39,785 bases of DNA from Caldisphaera sp046536515 (GTDB lineage Archaea > Thermoproteota > Thermoprotei_A > Sulfolobales > Acidilobaceae): positions 1 through 39,785 of the forward strand of contig NZ_JAWDMQ010000008.1 of assembly GCF_046536515.1 (NCBI RefSeq), given 5' to 3'. Each line of letters opens with the position of its first letter. Position 1 is the first letter of the stretch. The notes below the pieces were generated by a model, which saw only the letters and a program-made list of their open reading frames with translations, was not told where the DNA came from and made no database searches. A program made the position numbers and the translations under genes. Below, one piece after another: positions 8,366 through 17,164 of the stretch.

Positions 8366-8456
8366 TGGGCCCGGGGGGATTTGAACCCCCGACCACAGGG
8401 ACCCGATTCGGGTGCTATTGCATACCCCGCATCCTGCCAAACTGGACTACGGGCCC
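8366..8456 (-). tRNA. tRNA-Pro (CGG) with a 17-nt intron at position 32/33
   Basis: Acceptor GGGCCCG/CGGGCCC, D stem GTCC/GGAT, anticodon stem CGGGG/CCCTG, T arm GGGGG-TTCAAAT-CCCCC, discriminator A. The unspliced anticodon loop is 24 nt. Removing 8407-8423 leaves the loop TTCGGGT, anticodon CGG (8403-8405). The boundaries fit a bulge-helix-bulge: exon CGGG (27-30) pairs with intron CCCG, bulges are GT|A and AA|T, and the intron tip is TGC-AATA-GCA. The standard site 37/38 would put A at position 33, so it is excluded. The outer helix is weak, which is common at non-standard sites. It is convergent with tRNA-Thr. Confidence 0.88.
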
Positions 8457-8753
8457 TCAACAAAATAATAATGTAAACAATCTTAAAAAACTTACCTTAT
8501 AATATTTACTGATTTCATCTTTACCCTAAAGTGCAAAGCATGCCCTTCATTTGTAAAGCTATCTTTAGTTTTTTTAAATCATATCTTTTGTATAAATGAT
8601 ACAATATTATACTGGATTTTATATGAGTTATTAAACAAATTCTAATCATGTAATACATAACATATAAAATTTGTATGCATTCATAAAAGCATTAACGTAA
8701 TAAATAATACAAAAATCTAAAAGCTTTTAATCCAAAATAAAAAGAGGCTATAA
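8457..8753. other. Gene-free spacer with a possible solo left end of a tnpB element
   Basis: No ORF or RNA gene is evident. On the minus strand 8557-8523 reads TTTAC AAATGAAGGGCATGC followed by CTTTAGGG, which resembles the tnpB element's left junction (TTTAC AAATGAAAGCCTTGCC then ATTTAGGG). I read it as a scrap left by an old insertion beside tRNA-Pro. AT-rich sequence near 8690-8740 probably holds the promoter of the glycosyltransferase. Confidence 0.35.
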
Positions 8754-9770
8754 ATGAAGATATTGTATGCATCTTCAAGCATTGGACTAGGACACATAAC
8801 AAGAGATTATCATATAAGCAGTTTTATAAAAAATCAAATATATTGGCTTACATCAGGAAATGCCTTAAGGTTTATTAAAGAGAAAAAGGAAAGATACGTA
8901 GGAATTTCTGATGATTTAAAAAATTTAGGAGATTATATAAACAGTATGATAAAAAATTGTAAAGTAAAAATAGACACTTATAACTCTTATAAACTATATA
9001 AAGCTGTAAAAAATAACGCTAATCTTATTAAGTCTAATGTAGACTTTGATGATTATGATTTAATAGTTGCAGATGAGTTTTGGGAATTCATGTTTATTGA
9101 TATCCCTAAGGAGAGATCAATATTTATAACGGACTTTACTAAGATAAGCTATAATGGTAAAGGATACCTTGAAAGATTTTTATTTTCAAGGTTAAATAAT
9201 GGGCTAAGGGACAGAATAAAACAAAAATTTTCATTAGCGATTAATTTAAGCCTTTGGGATAAAGATGATGGGTTCCTAAATTTAGGACCATCATTTACTA
9301 GCAGTTTTGATGGTTATTCTAATTCACAAGGAGATTATGTATTAATTAACATAGGCGGTACGAACGCTGGAATAGATGTTGCAGAAAAAATAAAAGAAAA
9401 AATAAAAGAAAAATATGATGTAAAGATAATTGGTTCAGATAAGTATTTCAATTCAAACCCTTCAAGTTTGATAAAAAATGCAGGAATAATAATAAGTTTA
9501 GCAGGTTATGGAAGTATAATAGAATCTAACGTATTAAGGAAAAAGACCATATTTCTTTTTATAGATAATCATTTTGAACATATGGAGAATGCTAAAGTTA
9601 TGATGAACAGGAAAGGATTTAGAGTTTATTCTTGCAAGGACTTATTAAAAACTGATATTTTAAATGTAATTGAAGATTTGAAAAATGAAGACATAGAACC
9701 CTTAGAAATAATAGATTCCGCTCCAAAGATATCTGAAATAATAAATAACTTTTTATATAAAAACAATTAA
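8754..9770 (+). CDS. GT-B glycosyltransferase (MurG/GT28-like)
   Basis: 338 residues. The N-terminal nucleotide-fold half begins KILYASSSIGLGHITRD, the Gly-rich first loop typical of MurG/GT28 and related UDP-sugar transferases. The C-terminal half has INIGGTNAG, a buried helix IISLAGYGSIIES and the donor-site stretch FLFIDNHFEHMENAK (compare the P-x-x-x-x-x-Q-x-x-N-A pattern of MurG-like enzymes). Likely cytosolic or membrane-peripheral; acceptor unknown, possibly lipid or glycan in this wall-less archaeon. ATG start with GAGG upstream. It stands alone on the plus strand ahead of the fumarase pair. Confidence 0.8.
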   Translation: MKILYASSSIGLGHITRDYHISSFIKNQIYWLTSGNALRFIKEKKERYVGISDDLKNLGDYINSMIKNCKVKIDTYNSYKLYKAVKNNANLIKSNVDFDDYDLIVADEFWEFMFIDIPKERSIFITDFTKISYNGKGYLERFLFSRLNNGLRDRIKQKFSLAINLSLWDKDDGFLNLGPSFTSSFDGYSNSQGDYVLINIGGTNAGIDVAEKIKEKIKEKYDVKIIGSDKYFNSNPSSLIKNAGIIISLAGYGSIIESNVLRKKTIFLFIDNHFEHMENAKVMMNRKGFRVYSCKDLLKTDILNVIEDLKNEDIEPLEIIDSAPKISEIINNFLYKNN

Positions 9771-9858
9771 ATTTAAATACGCATTATAAAAAATTATTAA
9801 CATACATTGTATTCAAAAATATAATTCTCAAAAACAAAATTAAGATTGGTGAAGTATT

Positions 9859-10773
9859 TTGGGTATAACGGAAGAGAGTCTAGTTGGTATATTTTATGAA
9901 ATGATAAAAACGGCTTCAACAAGTATACCAGTCGATGTATATGATGGTTTAAAAAAAGCATATGAAAAGGAAACAAATCAAGGAGCCAGGAAACAATTAG
10001 AAGCAATTTTACAAGATATAGAAATTGCTTGTAATAAAAAAGTTCCTATCTGCCAAGACACAGGCACTCCATACTTTTTTATAGAGATGGGAGAAGATTT
10101 TCCAATAAGAGCTAAGATCTATAAGGCAGCTTCAGAAGCTCTTAGAAAGGTAACAAAAGATGGCTATTTAAGGCCAAATGCCGTTGATCCGTTTTATAAA
10201 AAGAATAGTGGAGACAATACAGGAAGATACATACCTTGGATGCACCTTGATATTGTAGAAGGAGATAATTTAAAAGTCTGGTTTATGACAAAAGGAGGAG
10301 GTAGTGAATTTCCTTCAACTCTAATAATGAGTGAACCTATAGAAGGTTTTGATAAACTAAAAAGAGGAGTTATTGATACAATTGTAAAATTTGGTCCCTT
10401 ACCTTGTCCGCCACTGATTGTAGGTATATCAATAGCAGCTGGCGGTGATATAGCTATGACATTGGCAAAAAAATCTTTGCTAAGACCTATAGGAGAAAGA
10501 AATCCAGATCCAAATTTAGCTAAAATGGAATTAGATCTATTAAATGAAATAAATAAGCTAGAATTAGGACCGCATGGCTTCGGGGGACAATTAACAGCAC
10601 TAGATGTTAAAGTTGATTATGCATATAGGCATCCTGCATCTTTTGCAATTGGCATAGTCACAAGTTGTTGGGCAACAAGAAGAGCTTCAGCAATTATACG
10701 CAGCGATGGTTCATGGGAAATGACAAGCAAACACTTGCTATATAATGGAACTGGTTGCACTATAGTGAGGTGA
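9859..10773 (+). CDS. Class I fumarate hydratase, alpha (N-terminal) subunit
   Basis: Fe-S hydro-lyase interconverting fumarate and malate in the TCA cycle; two-subunit form. 304 residues. Candidate [4Fe-4S] ligands lie in CQDTG (C65), PLPCPP, and SCWATRRAS (C270); GGGSEFPSTL is a conserved substrate-site segment. The start is TTG at 9859 with GGTGA at 9848-9852. The beta subunit gene follows after 6 bp. Tartrate dehydratase subunits are close homologues, but the lack of other tartrate genes favours fumarase. It is O2-sensitive in most relatives and depends on Suf-type cluster assembly. Confidence 0.92.
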   Translation: MGITEESLVGIFYEMIKTASTSIPVDVYDGLKKAYEKETNQGARKQLEAILQDIEIACNKKVPICQDTGTPYFFIEMGEDFPIRAKIYKAASEALRKVTKDGYLRPNAVDPFYKKNSGDNTGRYIPWMHLDIVEGDNLKVWFMTKGGGSEFPSTLIMSEPIEGFDKLKRGVIDTIVKFGPLPCPPLIVGISIAAGGDIAMTLAKKSLLRPIGERNPDPNLAKMELDLLNEINKLELGPHGFGGQLTALDVKVDYAYRHPASFAIGIVTSCWATRRASAIIRSDGSWEMTSKHLLYNGTGCTIVR

Positions 10774-10779
10774 TATGAA

Positions 10780-11397
10780 ATGGTAAGTGAATATCATTTA
10801 TCAACACCCTTAACTGACGATGTTTTGAAAAAATTAAAGATAGGAGACATAGTATACATATCAGGTATAATGGTAACTGCTAGGGATGAGGCTCACGAAA
10901 CTGCTTTAGAGCTTTTAGAAAAAGGAGAAAAACTACCTATTGATTTAAAAGGGTTAGTTTTATATCATTGTGGACCCGTTGCTATTAAGAAAGACAATAA
11001 ATGGCAAATTGTTGCTGCTGGACCTACAACAAGTATGAGAATGGAAAGTGTGGAACATGAGTTTATTGAAAAGACAGGAATTAAAATGGTGGTAGGAAAA
11101 GGTGGAATGGGTAAAAAAACAGCTGAAGCTATGAAAAAGTTCAATGCAGTTTATGCAGTTTTTACAGGAGGTGCTGGGGCTCTTGCTGCGGAAAAAATCA
11201 AGGAAGTTAAAGACGTTTACTGGTTGGACAAACTAGGAGTTCCAGAAGCTATGTGGGTATTTAGGGTTGAAGAATTTGGGCCATTAATTATTACTATTGA
11301 TACAGAAGGTAATAACTATTATGAAATTAGGCTCAATGAAGTTGCTCAAAATGGCGAAAGAGTGAAGGAAGCTCTTAAACAATATAAATGGACATAA
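10780..11397 (+). CDS. Class I fumarate hydratase, beta (C-terminal) subunit
   Basis: 205 residues; the swivelling domain that completes the active site with the alpha subunit. Conserved segments include GDIVYISGIMVTARDEAH near the start, AAGPTTSMRME (substrate-binding loop) and VVGKGGMGKKT. ATG start 6 bp after the alpha stop with GAGGTGATAT overlapping the alpha end as ribosome-binding site. Operon with alpha is evident. Followed by a 126-bp spacer before kdpA. Confidence 0.93.
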   Translation: MVSEYHLSTPLTDDVLKKLKIGDIVYISGIMVTARDEAHETALELLEKGEKLPIDLKGLVLYHCGPVAIKKDNKWQIVAAGPTTSMRMESVEHEFIEKTGIKMVVGKGGMGKKTAEAMKKFNAVYAVFTGGAGALAAEKIKEVKDVYWLDKLGVPEAMWVFRVEEFGPLIITIDTEGNNYYEIRLNEVAQNGERVKEALKQYKWT

Positions 11398-11523
11398 TAG
11401 TATAAATTTATCTAAAATTTTTTAATACCTTTTCGCATCTAATATCTTCTGAGAAAAAATGAACTATCATACCAAATGGCAAATTAGCTCAGACAAATCA
11501 ATCTATCAAGCATAGGTGGTTTT

Positions 11524-13131
11524 ATGTTAAGTTTTATTTTACAGACAGTTGTAATTATGGCTCTCTCAATAATGTTTTCATATATTATTAGTAAACCGAT
11601 TTCTTATTTCATAAAGTATGAAAAAGAATTACCGAATAAATATTTAAACAAAATAGAAAGCGCTTTATTTAAAATATTAGGTATAGATAGAAATATTTCA
11701 ATGAATTATAAACAATATTTTACATCTTTAATGATTTTAAATTCAATATTTATTGTTTTTGACACCTTTTTTTTAATGTTTCAGAATAAATTGTCTTTTA
11801 TCGGGCCTAAATACCATGGCTTAAACTTTGATTTAGCATTTAATATCGCTGTGTCATTCGTTACCAACACAAATCTTCAACATTATGTTGGTGAATTAAG
11901 TTTATCATTGACTTCTCAAATGCTTGTTATAATAACCACAATGTTTATAGGACCAACAACTGGGCTTGCATCAACATTGGCTTTTATAAGAGGTTTTCTT
12001 AGGAAAAGCAGTAATATTGGAAATTTCTATGTAGATTTTATAAGATCACTAATTTTTTTAATATTGCCTACATCTATTATAGCATCTATAATCCTTGTAT
12101 TTCTTGGAATTCCTCAAACATTTTCACCTTATTATAACACTAGTTTTATAGGCCATCATGTTATCTATACTGGTCCTGTTGCCTCTTTAGAAAGTATCAA
12201 ACTTTTGGGAAATAATGGAGGGGGTTTTTATGGTTCCAACTCAATAAACCCCTTTGAAGATCCATCAAACCTATCTAATTTCTTTGAAATGTTTTTAATG
12301 CTTGTTTTTCCGTTAGCCATTCCATTAGCTTTTGGCAATGTTTTAGGGAAGAAAAGAGGTTATACGTTGCTTGGATCAATATTAGTTGGAATGATAGTTA
12401 TTATAGTATTGTCAGAGGCATTTAAGCCAATAGGTATAATAAGTTACCGTTTTGGAAACAATTCAGGAATTCTATTTAACAGTATATCAATGCTTACAAA
12501 TACTGGAGCTATTGATGCATTATTATTTTCTATGTCTTCTAGCGCTATTATAGCATTATTATTTTCTATGTTTATACAATCAATACCAGGTTCTATTGGA
12601 ATTGGTTTTATGTACTTGATAATATATGTTATATTAACTTTGTTCATATTAGGCCTTATGGTGGGGAAAATGCCAGAATTTATTGGTATGAAGATATCGC
12701 CAAAAGAAGTTAAGCTATCTGTTTTAGTATTTTTGACACATCCTTTAATAATATTGTTACCAACTGCTATTGCCTTAACTGCAGGATACGCTTTACATGT
12801 CTTAGGTAGCATTAATTCTTATACATATACAGAAATATTATATGAATTTACATCTGCTGCAGCTAATAATGGTTCTTCTTACTTAGGGAACTTAGGTAAT
12901 ACATTTTTCTTTAATATATCTACTGCGCTAGTTATGTTTTTAGGTCGTTATTTGCCACTAGGTTTAATGCTGGCTATATCTCAATCATTTTCTGTTAAGG
13001 ATAGAAAATCTAGTATAGAACCTTTACCTACGCAAGGAATACTCTTCTTATTGCTTTTAGATTTTATGATATTCTTGTTAGCTGTTCTTACATTTATTCC
13101 ATTTGTAATAATAGGTCCGTTTTCATGGTGA
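11524..13131 (+). CDS. kdpA: Potassium-transporting ATPase, K+-binding channel subunit KdpA
   Basis: 535-residue multi-span membrane protein of the high-affinity K+ uptake complex. All four pore loops of the superfamily of K+ transporters are visible: VTNTNLQHYVGE, GNNGGGFYGSNS, LTNTGAIDAL and AANNGSSYLGN, together forming the selectivity filter. ATG start with GGTGG at about 11516-11520; the 126-bp leader before it has TATA-like AATTTTTTAATAC and no visible riboswitch. The stop overlaps the kdpB start region (ATGGTGATG), so translation is coupled. No KdpF-like peptide precedes it. Confidence 0.97.
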   Translation: MLSFILQTVVIMALSIMFSYIISKPISYFIKYEKELPNKYLNKIESALFKILGIDRNISMNYKQYFTSLMILNSIFIVFDTFFLMFQNKLSFIGPKYHGLNFDLAFNIAVSFVTNTNLQHYVGELSLSLTSQMLVIITTMFIGPTTGLASTLAFIRGFLRKSSNIGNFYVDFIRSLIFLILPTSIIASIILVFLGIPQTFSPYYNTSFIGHHVIYTGPVASLESIKLLGNNGGGFYGSNSINPFEDPSNLSNFFEMFLMLVFPLAIPLAFGNVLGKKRGYTLLGSILVGMIVIIVLSEAFKPIGIISYRFGNNSGILFNSISMLTNTGAIDALLFSMSSSAIIALLFSMFIQSIPGSIGIGFMYLIIYVILTLFILGLMVGKMPEFIGMKISPKEVKLSVLVFLTHPLIILLPTAIALTAGYALHVLGSINSYTYTEILYEFTSAAANNGSSYLGNLGNTFFFNISTALVMFLGRYLPLGLMLAISQSFSVKDRKSSIEPLPTQGILFLLLLDFMIFLLAVLTFIPFVIIGPFSW

Positions 13132-15254
13132 TGCTAATGGTAGAATCTATTAGATTCCATGAAAAATATAATTTTAAAAAAATTTTCATAGATTCAATAT
13201 ACAAGCTAAATCCGGTATATTTAGCAAAAGAAAATCCAGTAATGTTTGTAGTTATGCTAGGTTTTATTATTACATTAATTATATTAGTAATACCAGGCCA
13301 AATTCCTAAAAATGAAACTAACTTCTATCTGGCCGTTTCTCTTACATTATTTTTTGCTGCGTGGTTTTCTACTTTTTCTGAGGCATTTTCAGAATATGAA
13401 GCTAAAGCAAGGGTCGATTCTCTAAAAATATTTGAAAAAGAAATTATAGCACATAAAATTACAAATGAACATTATGTAGACGTTAAATCGAACTCTCTTA
13501 GACAAGGAGATAGGGTCATAATTAAAAAAGGTGAAATTGTACCATCGGATGGATTTATAATCGATGGATCTGCATATATAGATGAATCTATGATAACAGG
13601 AGAGTCTGAACCGGTTTATAAGAATAAAGGAGATCATGTTATAGGAGGAACTAAAGTAATTGAAGGAGAAATTAAAGTAGAGATAACATCTGAGAGAGGA
13701 AGAAGCTTTGTTGATAAAATGATTTCGTTAGTATCACAAGCGAAAAGACCAAAATCTCAAAGCGAGATATCTTTAAACATTTTGCTGTCGGGATTGTCTT
13801 TAATATTCTTAATTGTTGTAGGCTCTCTTTATTATATTTTAAAATCGTTAAATTATACTTATGTTAATATTGCATTAATAATTGCATTATTGGTTGCATT
13901 AATGCCTACGACAGTAGGGGGGCTTTTGCCTGCTATTGGAATAGCAGGTATATCTAGACTCACAAGAGACAATATTATTGCAAAATCAGGCAAAGCAATA
14001 GAAGCTGCTAGTGATGCCGATATAATATTACTTGATAAAACTGGTACCATAACTGAAGGAAATAGAGCTGCAATAGAATTTATACCTCTAGATAATTTTG
14101 ATGAAAAATGTGTTGCCATAACTTCTTATCTGTCTTCATTTAATGATAATACCAGAGAAGGTAAATCAATTATAGATTTAATTGAATCTATGAAAATTAA
14201 AATTCCGGAAAAAATTATTGATATAACTTTAATGTCTAAACCTATAGAGTTTAACATAAAGAACAGATATTCTGGTATTGAAATTTCAAATCCAAATAAA
14301 ATAATTGAATATATTAAAGATGAAATGATTTGTACAAAGTTTATGGAAATTTTTAAAGAGTATGCTATAAAGGGTGAAAGCATTAAAATATTAAAAGGCT
14401 CAGTTGATGCTCTTCTTCCTCATGTTGACAATATAAGCAAACAAGAAATAGAGAGCCTCGTTAAAGATATTGGAGAAAAAGGAGAAACGCCATTACTCTT
14501 ATTAATCAACACTAAAGCTGTTGGAATTATAGTATTGAAAGATAGAATTAAAACAGGTATAAACCAAGTAATATCAGACTTAAAAGTTATGGGAATAACT
14601 CCTATAATGGTTACTGGAGATAATCCTATAACAGCTAAAGTAATAGCCAATGAAGCAGGGATAGATCGTGTTATATCTCAGGCTAAGCCTATAGATAAAT
14701 TGAATAAAGTTGAAGAAGAACAAAAGAAAGGGCATATTGTTATAGCTATGGGTGATGGAACTAACGATGCGCCTGCATTGGCAAAGGCTGATGTAGGTAT
14801 AGCTATGAATTCTGGAACAAGGGCTGCAAAAGAAGCTGCTAATATGATAGATTTAGATTCAAATCCTTCAAGAGTTGTAAAAATTATAGAGCTCAGCAAG
14901 CAGCTATTAGTTACAAGAGGAGCCATAACAACATTTAGTATTGCAAACGATATTTCAAAATATTTTACAATACTACCCATGATATTAATATTAAATAATC
15001 CAAAGATGGGTTATTTGAATATACTTCATTTAACAACCCCAGAAACTGCAATTCTAGCAACAATGATTTTTAATGCTATCATAATTCCAGCTTTAATTCC
15101 TTTGGCTTTAAGAGGTGTTAGGTATAAGCCAGAAAACCCAAGGAAGACATTTATAAAGAATTTTCTAATATATGGAATAGGGGGAGCTTTATTGCCATTT
15201 GTAGCTATAAAGTTAATCGATATGTTATTGGCCATTTTGTTGGGTGTTAAATGA
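13125..15254 (+). CDS. kdpB: Potassium-transporting P-type ATPase, catalytic subunit KdpB
   Basis: 709 residues at most (703-705 if a downstream ATG at 13131-frame alternatives such as 13137 is used). Actuator motif TGES (158-161), phosphorylation motif DKTGTIT with D304, and hinge motif GDGTNDAPALAKADVGIAM are all intact, so ATP hydrolysis should be normal. The TGES serine is the residue that in Escherichia coli KdpB is phosphorylated for inhibition; it is kept here. Overlaps kdpA by 7 bp and kdpC by 4 bp (ATGA). Start ATG 13125 is the first of three in-frame ATGs; 13137 (MVESIRF) is equally plausible. Confidence 0.97.
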   Translation: MVMLMVESIRFHEKYNFKKIFIDSIYKLNPVYLAKENPVMFVVMLGFIITLIILVIPGQIPKNETNFYLAVSLTLFFAAWFSTFSEAFSEYEAKARVDSLKIFEKEIIAHKITNEHYVDVKSNSLRQGDRVIIKKGEIVPSDGFIIDGSAYIDESMITGESEPVYKNKGDHVIGGTKVIEGEIKVEITSERGRSFVDKMISLVSQAKRPKSQSEISLNILLSGLSLIFLIVVGSLYYILKSLNYTYVNIALIIALLVALMPTTVGGLLPAIGIAGISRLTRDNIIAKSGKAIEAASDADIILLDKTGTITEGNRAAIEFIPLDNFDEKCVAITSYLSSFNDNTREGKSIIDLIESMKIKIPEKIIDITLMSKPIEFNIKNRYSGIEISNPNKIIEYIKDEMICTKFMEIFKEYAIKGESIKILKGSVDALLPHVDNISKQEIESLVKDIGEKGETPLLLLINTKAVGIIVLKDRIKTGINQVISDLKVMGITPIMVTGDNPITAKVIANEAGIDRVISQAKPIDKLNKVEEEQKKGHIVIAMGDGTNDAPALAKADVGIAMNSGTRAAKEAANMIDLDSNPSRVVKIIELSKQLLVTRGAITTFSIANDISKYFTILPMILILNNPKMGYLNILHLTTPETAILATMIFNAIIIPALIPLALRGVRYKPENPRKTFIKNFLIYGIGGALLPFVAIKLIDMLLAILLGVK

Positions 15255-15730
15255 TGATAAAACAGTATATTTTGATTCCTATAGCGATTTTCGTATTTTG
15301 CTTGATATTATTGGGTTTAGTTTATCCAATAATGATTAGAGAAGTTAGCCTATTATTCAAGAATAAAGCTAATGGAAGTCCAATAATAGTAAATAAAACT
15401 ATTATAGGATCAAATTTAATTTCTGGATATATAAATAGCAGTGCATTTTTCTGGCCAAATTATAACATCTCTTTTGCATCTGGATATGATCCATACATCA
15501 CAGTTAATCAAGCACTAAATCAAATCAATAGAATAAGTAATTCTACTGGAATACCTAAGCAATTCTTAAGAGAAATTATATATAAGAACTCTTATCAATT
15601 AGAAGAAGAGAATCTGTTTTTATTTTCTCCTGATCAAAAGATAGTTAACGTGATGGAATTAAATGAAATATTAATAAAAACTTATCCAGGTATTTATAAT
15701 AAATATTTGGCAGATGGCTCCAGGTCCTGA
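15251..15730 (+). CDS. kdpC: Potassium-transporting ATPase subunit KdpC
   Basis: 159 residues: one N-terminal transmembrane helix (about 5-27) and an extracytoplasmic domain. The family motif around GSNLI...FFWPNYNISF and SGYDPYITVNQALNQINRI (compare SG-DP-I-P--A--Q--R in bacteria) is present. Shorter than the bacterial protein by about 30 residues. Starts in a 4-bp overlap with kdpB. No kdpD/kdpE sensor genes follow; the operon ends in a spacer with element-like scraps. Confidence 0.9.
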   Translation: MMIKQYILIPIAIFVFCLILLGLVYPIMIREVSLLFKNKANGSPIIVNKTIIGSNLISGYINSSAFFWPNYNISFASGYDPYITVNQALNQINRISNSTGIPKQFLREIIYKNSYQLEEENLFLFSPDQKIVNVMELNEILIKTYPGIYNKYLADGSRS

Positions 15731-16056
15731 AGGTTGGAAGTTCTGACCTCATTATAGTTTCTCTAACAGATTAAATACCCCTAAGGGGGACTGCATGACT
15801 TATCAGAGCCACCCAATCGCTTAGGGTAGCATATGGCTCATAATCTATTAGACTTGCCATGTCATAACTTCAAAATAAGAATCGTATCAAAAATTTATAA
15901 GCTTCTTAATTCTTAACAATATTGAATTTAATAAACTTCAGCTAAAGTGTGAGGCTTCCAAACTATGGGTGGTGAAAAATAATGGGTATCGGATATTGTA
16001 TTTATTTTGTTTTTATTAATATCTAGCTTTACATTATTAAGAGCAATGTTAAAATC
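15731..16056. other. Gene-free spacer after kdpC with hairpins and a possible element scrap
   Basis: Convergent spacer between kdpC and sufD. TTCTGACCTC at about 15751-15760 copies the outermost bases of the tnpB-type right end, and CCCCTAAGGGG (about 15778-15788) resembles the hairpin of the non-coding elements' left end. Further on, GAGCC/GGCTC enclosing ACCC/GGGT (about 15805-15838) forms a bulged hairpin. No ORF is convincing: a Met start at 15982 gives only 14 codons. It may contain the kdp terminator, but no T-run follows either hairpin. Confidence 0.4.
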
Positions 16057-17157
16057 TTAGTTTAAAATTGCTTTTTTAAATATCTTATCTAATTTTTGCT
16101 TTATAAATTCCTGAGCTATTTCTTTAATATTTTCTAGGTGATTAGCCATGTTTAAGCTCTTTTCATAAACTAACAATGAGACTATTTCATCATATGTCAA
16201 TCCTCTCGATTGTAGATAAAATAGTATTTCATCGCTGACTCTGTATTGAGCTGATTTGTGAGTTGCTGATATGACATCTCCGGTTTCAATTTTCATCATA
16301 GGCATAGTATATGCTCTTGCTGACTCTCCCAATATTATAGATTCAACTACAAAATTGGATTTACTTTTTCTACCATCATAAGTTATTATATCGGTGCCTC
16401 TAACTGATGATAGAGAAGAGTCAAATGCAAACCCTAAACCTGAAACATCGCTATTTGAACTATTTCCAACTTGTATTGTATCTATTATATTGTCAACTCT
16501 TGAATTATTATAAGATAATGTTAAAGATCTGTGATTGAAAAAAGAATTATCAAACATCACGACCTTCTCTTCAATTCTATTCATTAAAGTTGGTGTTGAA
16601 AATGTCATTGAATTCATGCTGGCCTGTTTATATATAGCTTTTCTTATTAAATAGGCTGTTGGATATTTAATTTCAGGATCAAGAAATATTGCAAGATTTG
16701 ACTTAGAATTTTTATTAGCATTAATTTCTATGGCAGTGCTGCCTGGAGAATTTCTTGTTTCATAAATTAAAAGAGAAACATTAGAGTTTTCTTTTATATT
16801 AACTATTAGATGTTGTGAAACCCAAGTTTCACTTATTGGATTGCAAAACGAAATTTTGTATATTCCTGAGTCTAGGTCAATCTCATTTATTTCTTTTAAA
16901 TTGTAAAAATGATAAGAAGCGAGCTTGCTTTCTTCTGGTTTAATAAGTTTAGGTTCATATGCTTTTCTTGTATTTCCACAAGAACCTGCTATAAAATCAA
17001 ACACGCCTTTTGGTTTTTCAAAATTTTGTTCTCCTTTTTTATTCAGTATCTTATCATATTGACTCCAATCAGTGTAATATTTAGTAGTAGGAGAATCTCC
17101 TATATCCTGCCATTTGTGTTTTTTAATATCTTCTACATTTATCTCAAAAGATTTCAT
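16057..17157 (-). CDS. sufD: Fe-S cluster assembly scaffold protein SufD
   Basis: 366 residues, the paralogue of SufB in the SufBC2D scaffold that builds Fe-S clusters in the cytosol. Beta-helix core with SufD-type ending: GESARAYTMPMMKIETGDVISATHKSAQYRVSDEILFYLQSRGL; the His of ATHKS corresponds to the conserved SufD histidine used in cluster formation. Third gene of sufCBD, 7 bp after the sufB stop. It is short relative to bacterial SufD (about 420), mainly in the N-terminal part. Confidence 0.92.
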   Translation of the reverse strand: MKSFEINVEDIKKHKWQDIGDSPTTKYYTDWSQYDKILNKKGEQNFEKPKGVFDFIAGSCGNTRKAYEPKLIKPEESKLASYHFYNLKEINEIDLDSGIYKISFCNPISETWVSQHLIVNIKENSNVSLLIYETRNSPGSTAIEINANKNSKSNLAIFLDPEIKYPTAYLIRKAIYKQASMNSMTFSTPTLMNRIEEKVVMFDNSFFNHRSLTLSYNNSRVDNIIDTIQVGNSSNSDVSGLGFAFDSSLSSVRGTDIITYDGRKSKSNFVVESIILGESARAYTMPMMKIETGDVISATHKSAQYRVSDEILFYLQSRGLTYDEIVSLLVYEKSLNMANHLENIKEIAQEFIKQKLDKIFKKAILN

Positions 17158-17164
17158 AAATTAA

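Noticed and set aside
8360..8460. Reading the intron-containing tRNA with a 37/38 intron.
   Set aside because: It would place A at position 33 and gives no bulge-helix-bulge; the 32/33 site satisfies both.
12444..15235. Several open frames of 70-120 codons antisense to kdpA and kdpB.
   Set aside because: Their composition mirrors the Kdp genes and none has a ribosome-binding site or family motif.
15964..16056. Short hydrophobic reading frame that could suggest a KdpF-like peptide.
   Set aside because: The hydrophobic frame has no start codon; the frame with ATG 15982 ends after 14 codons.
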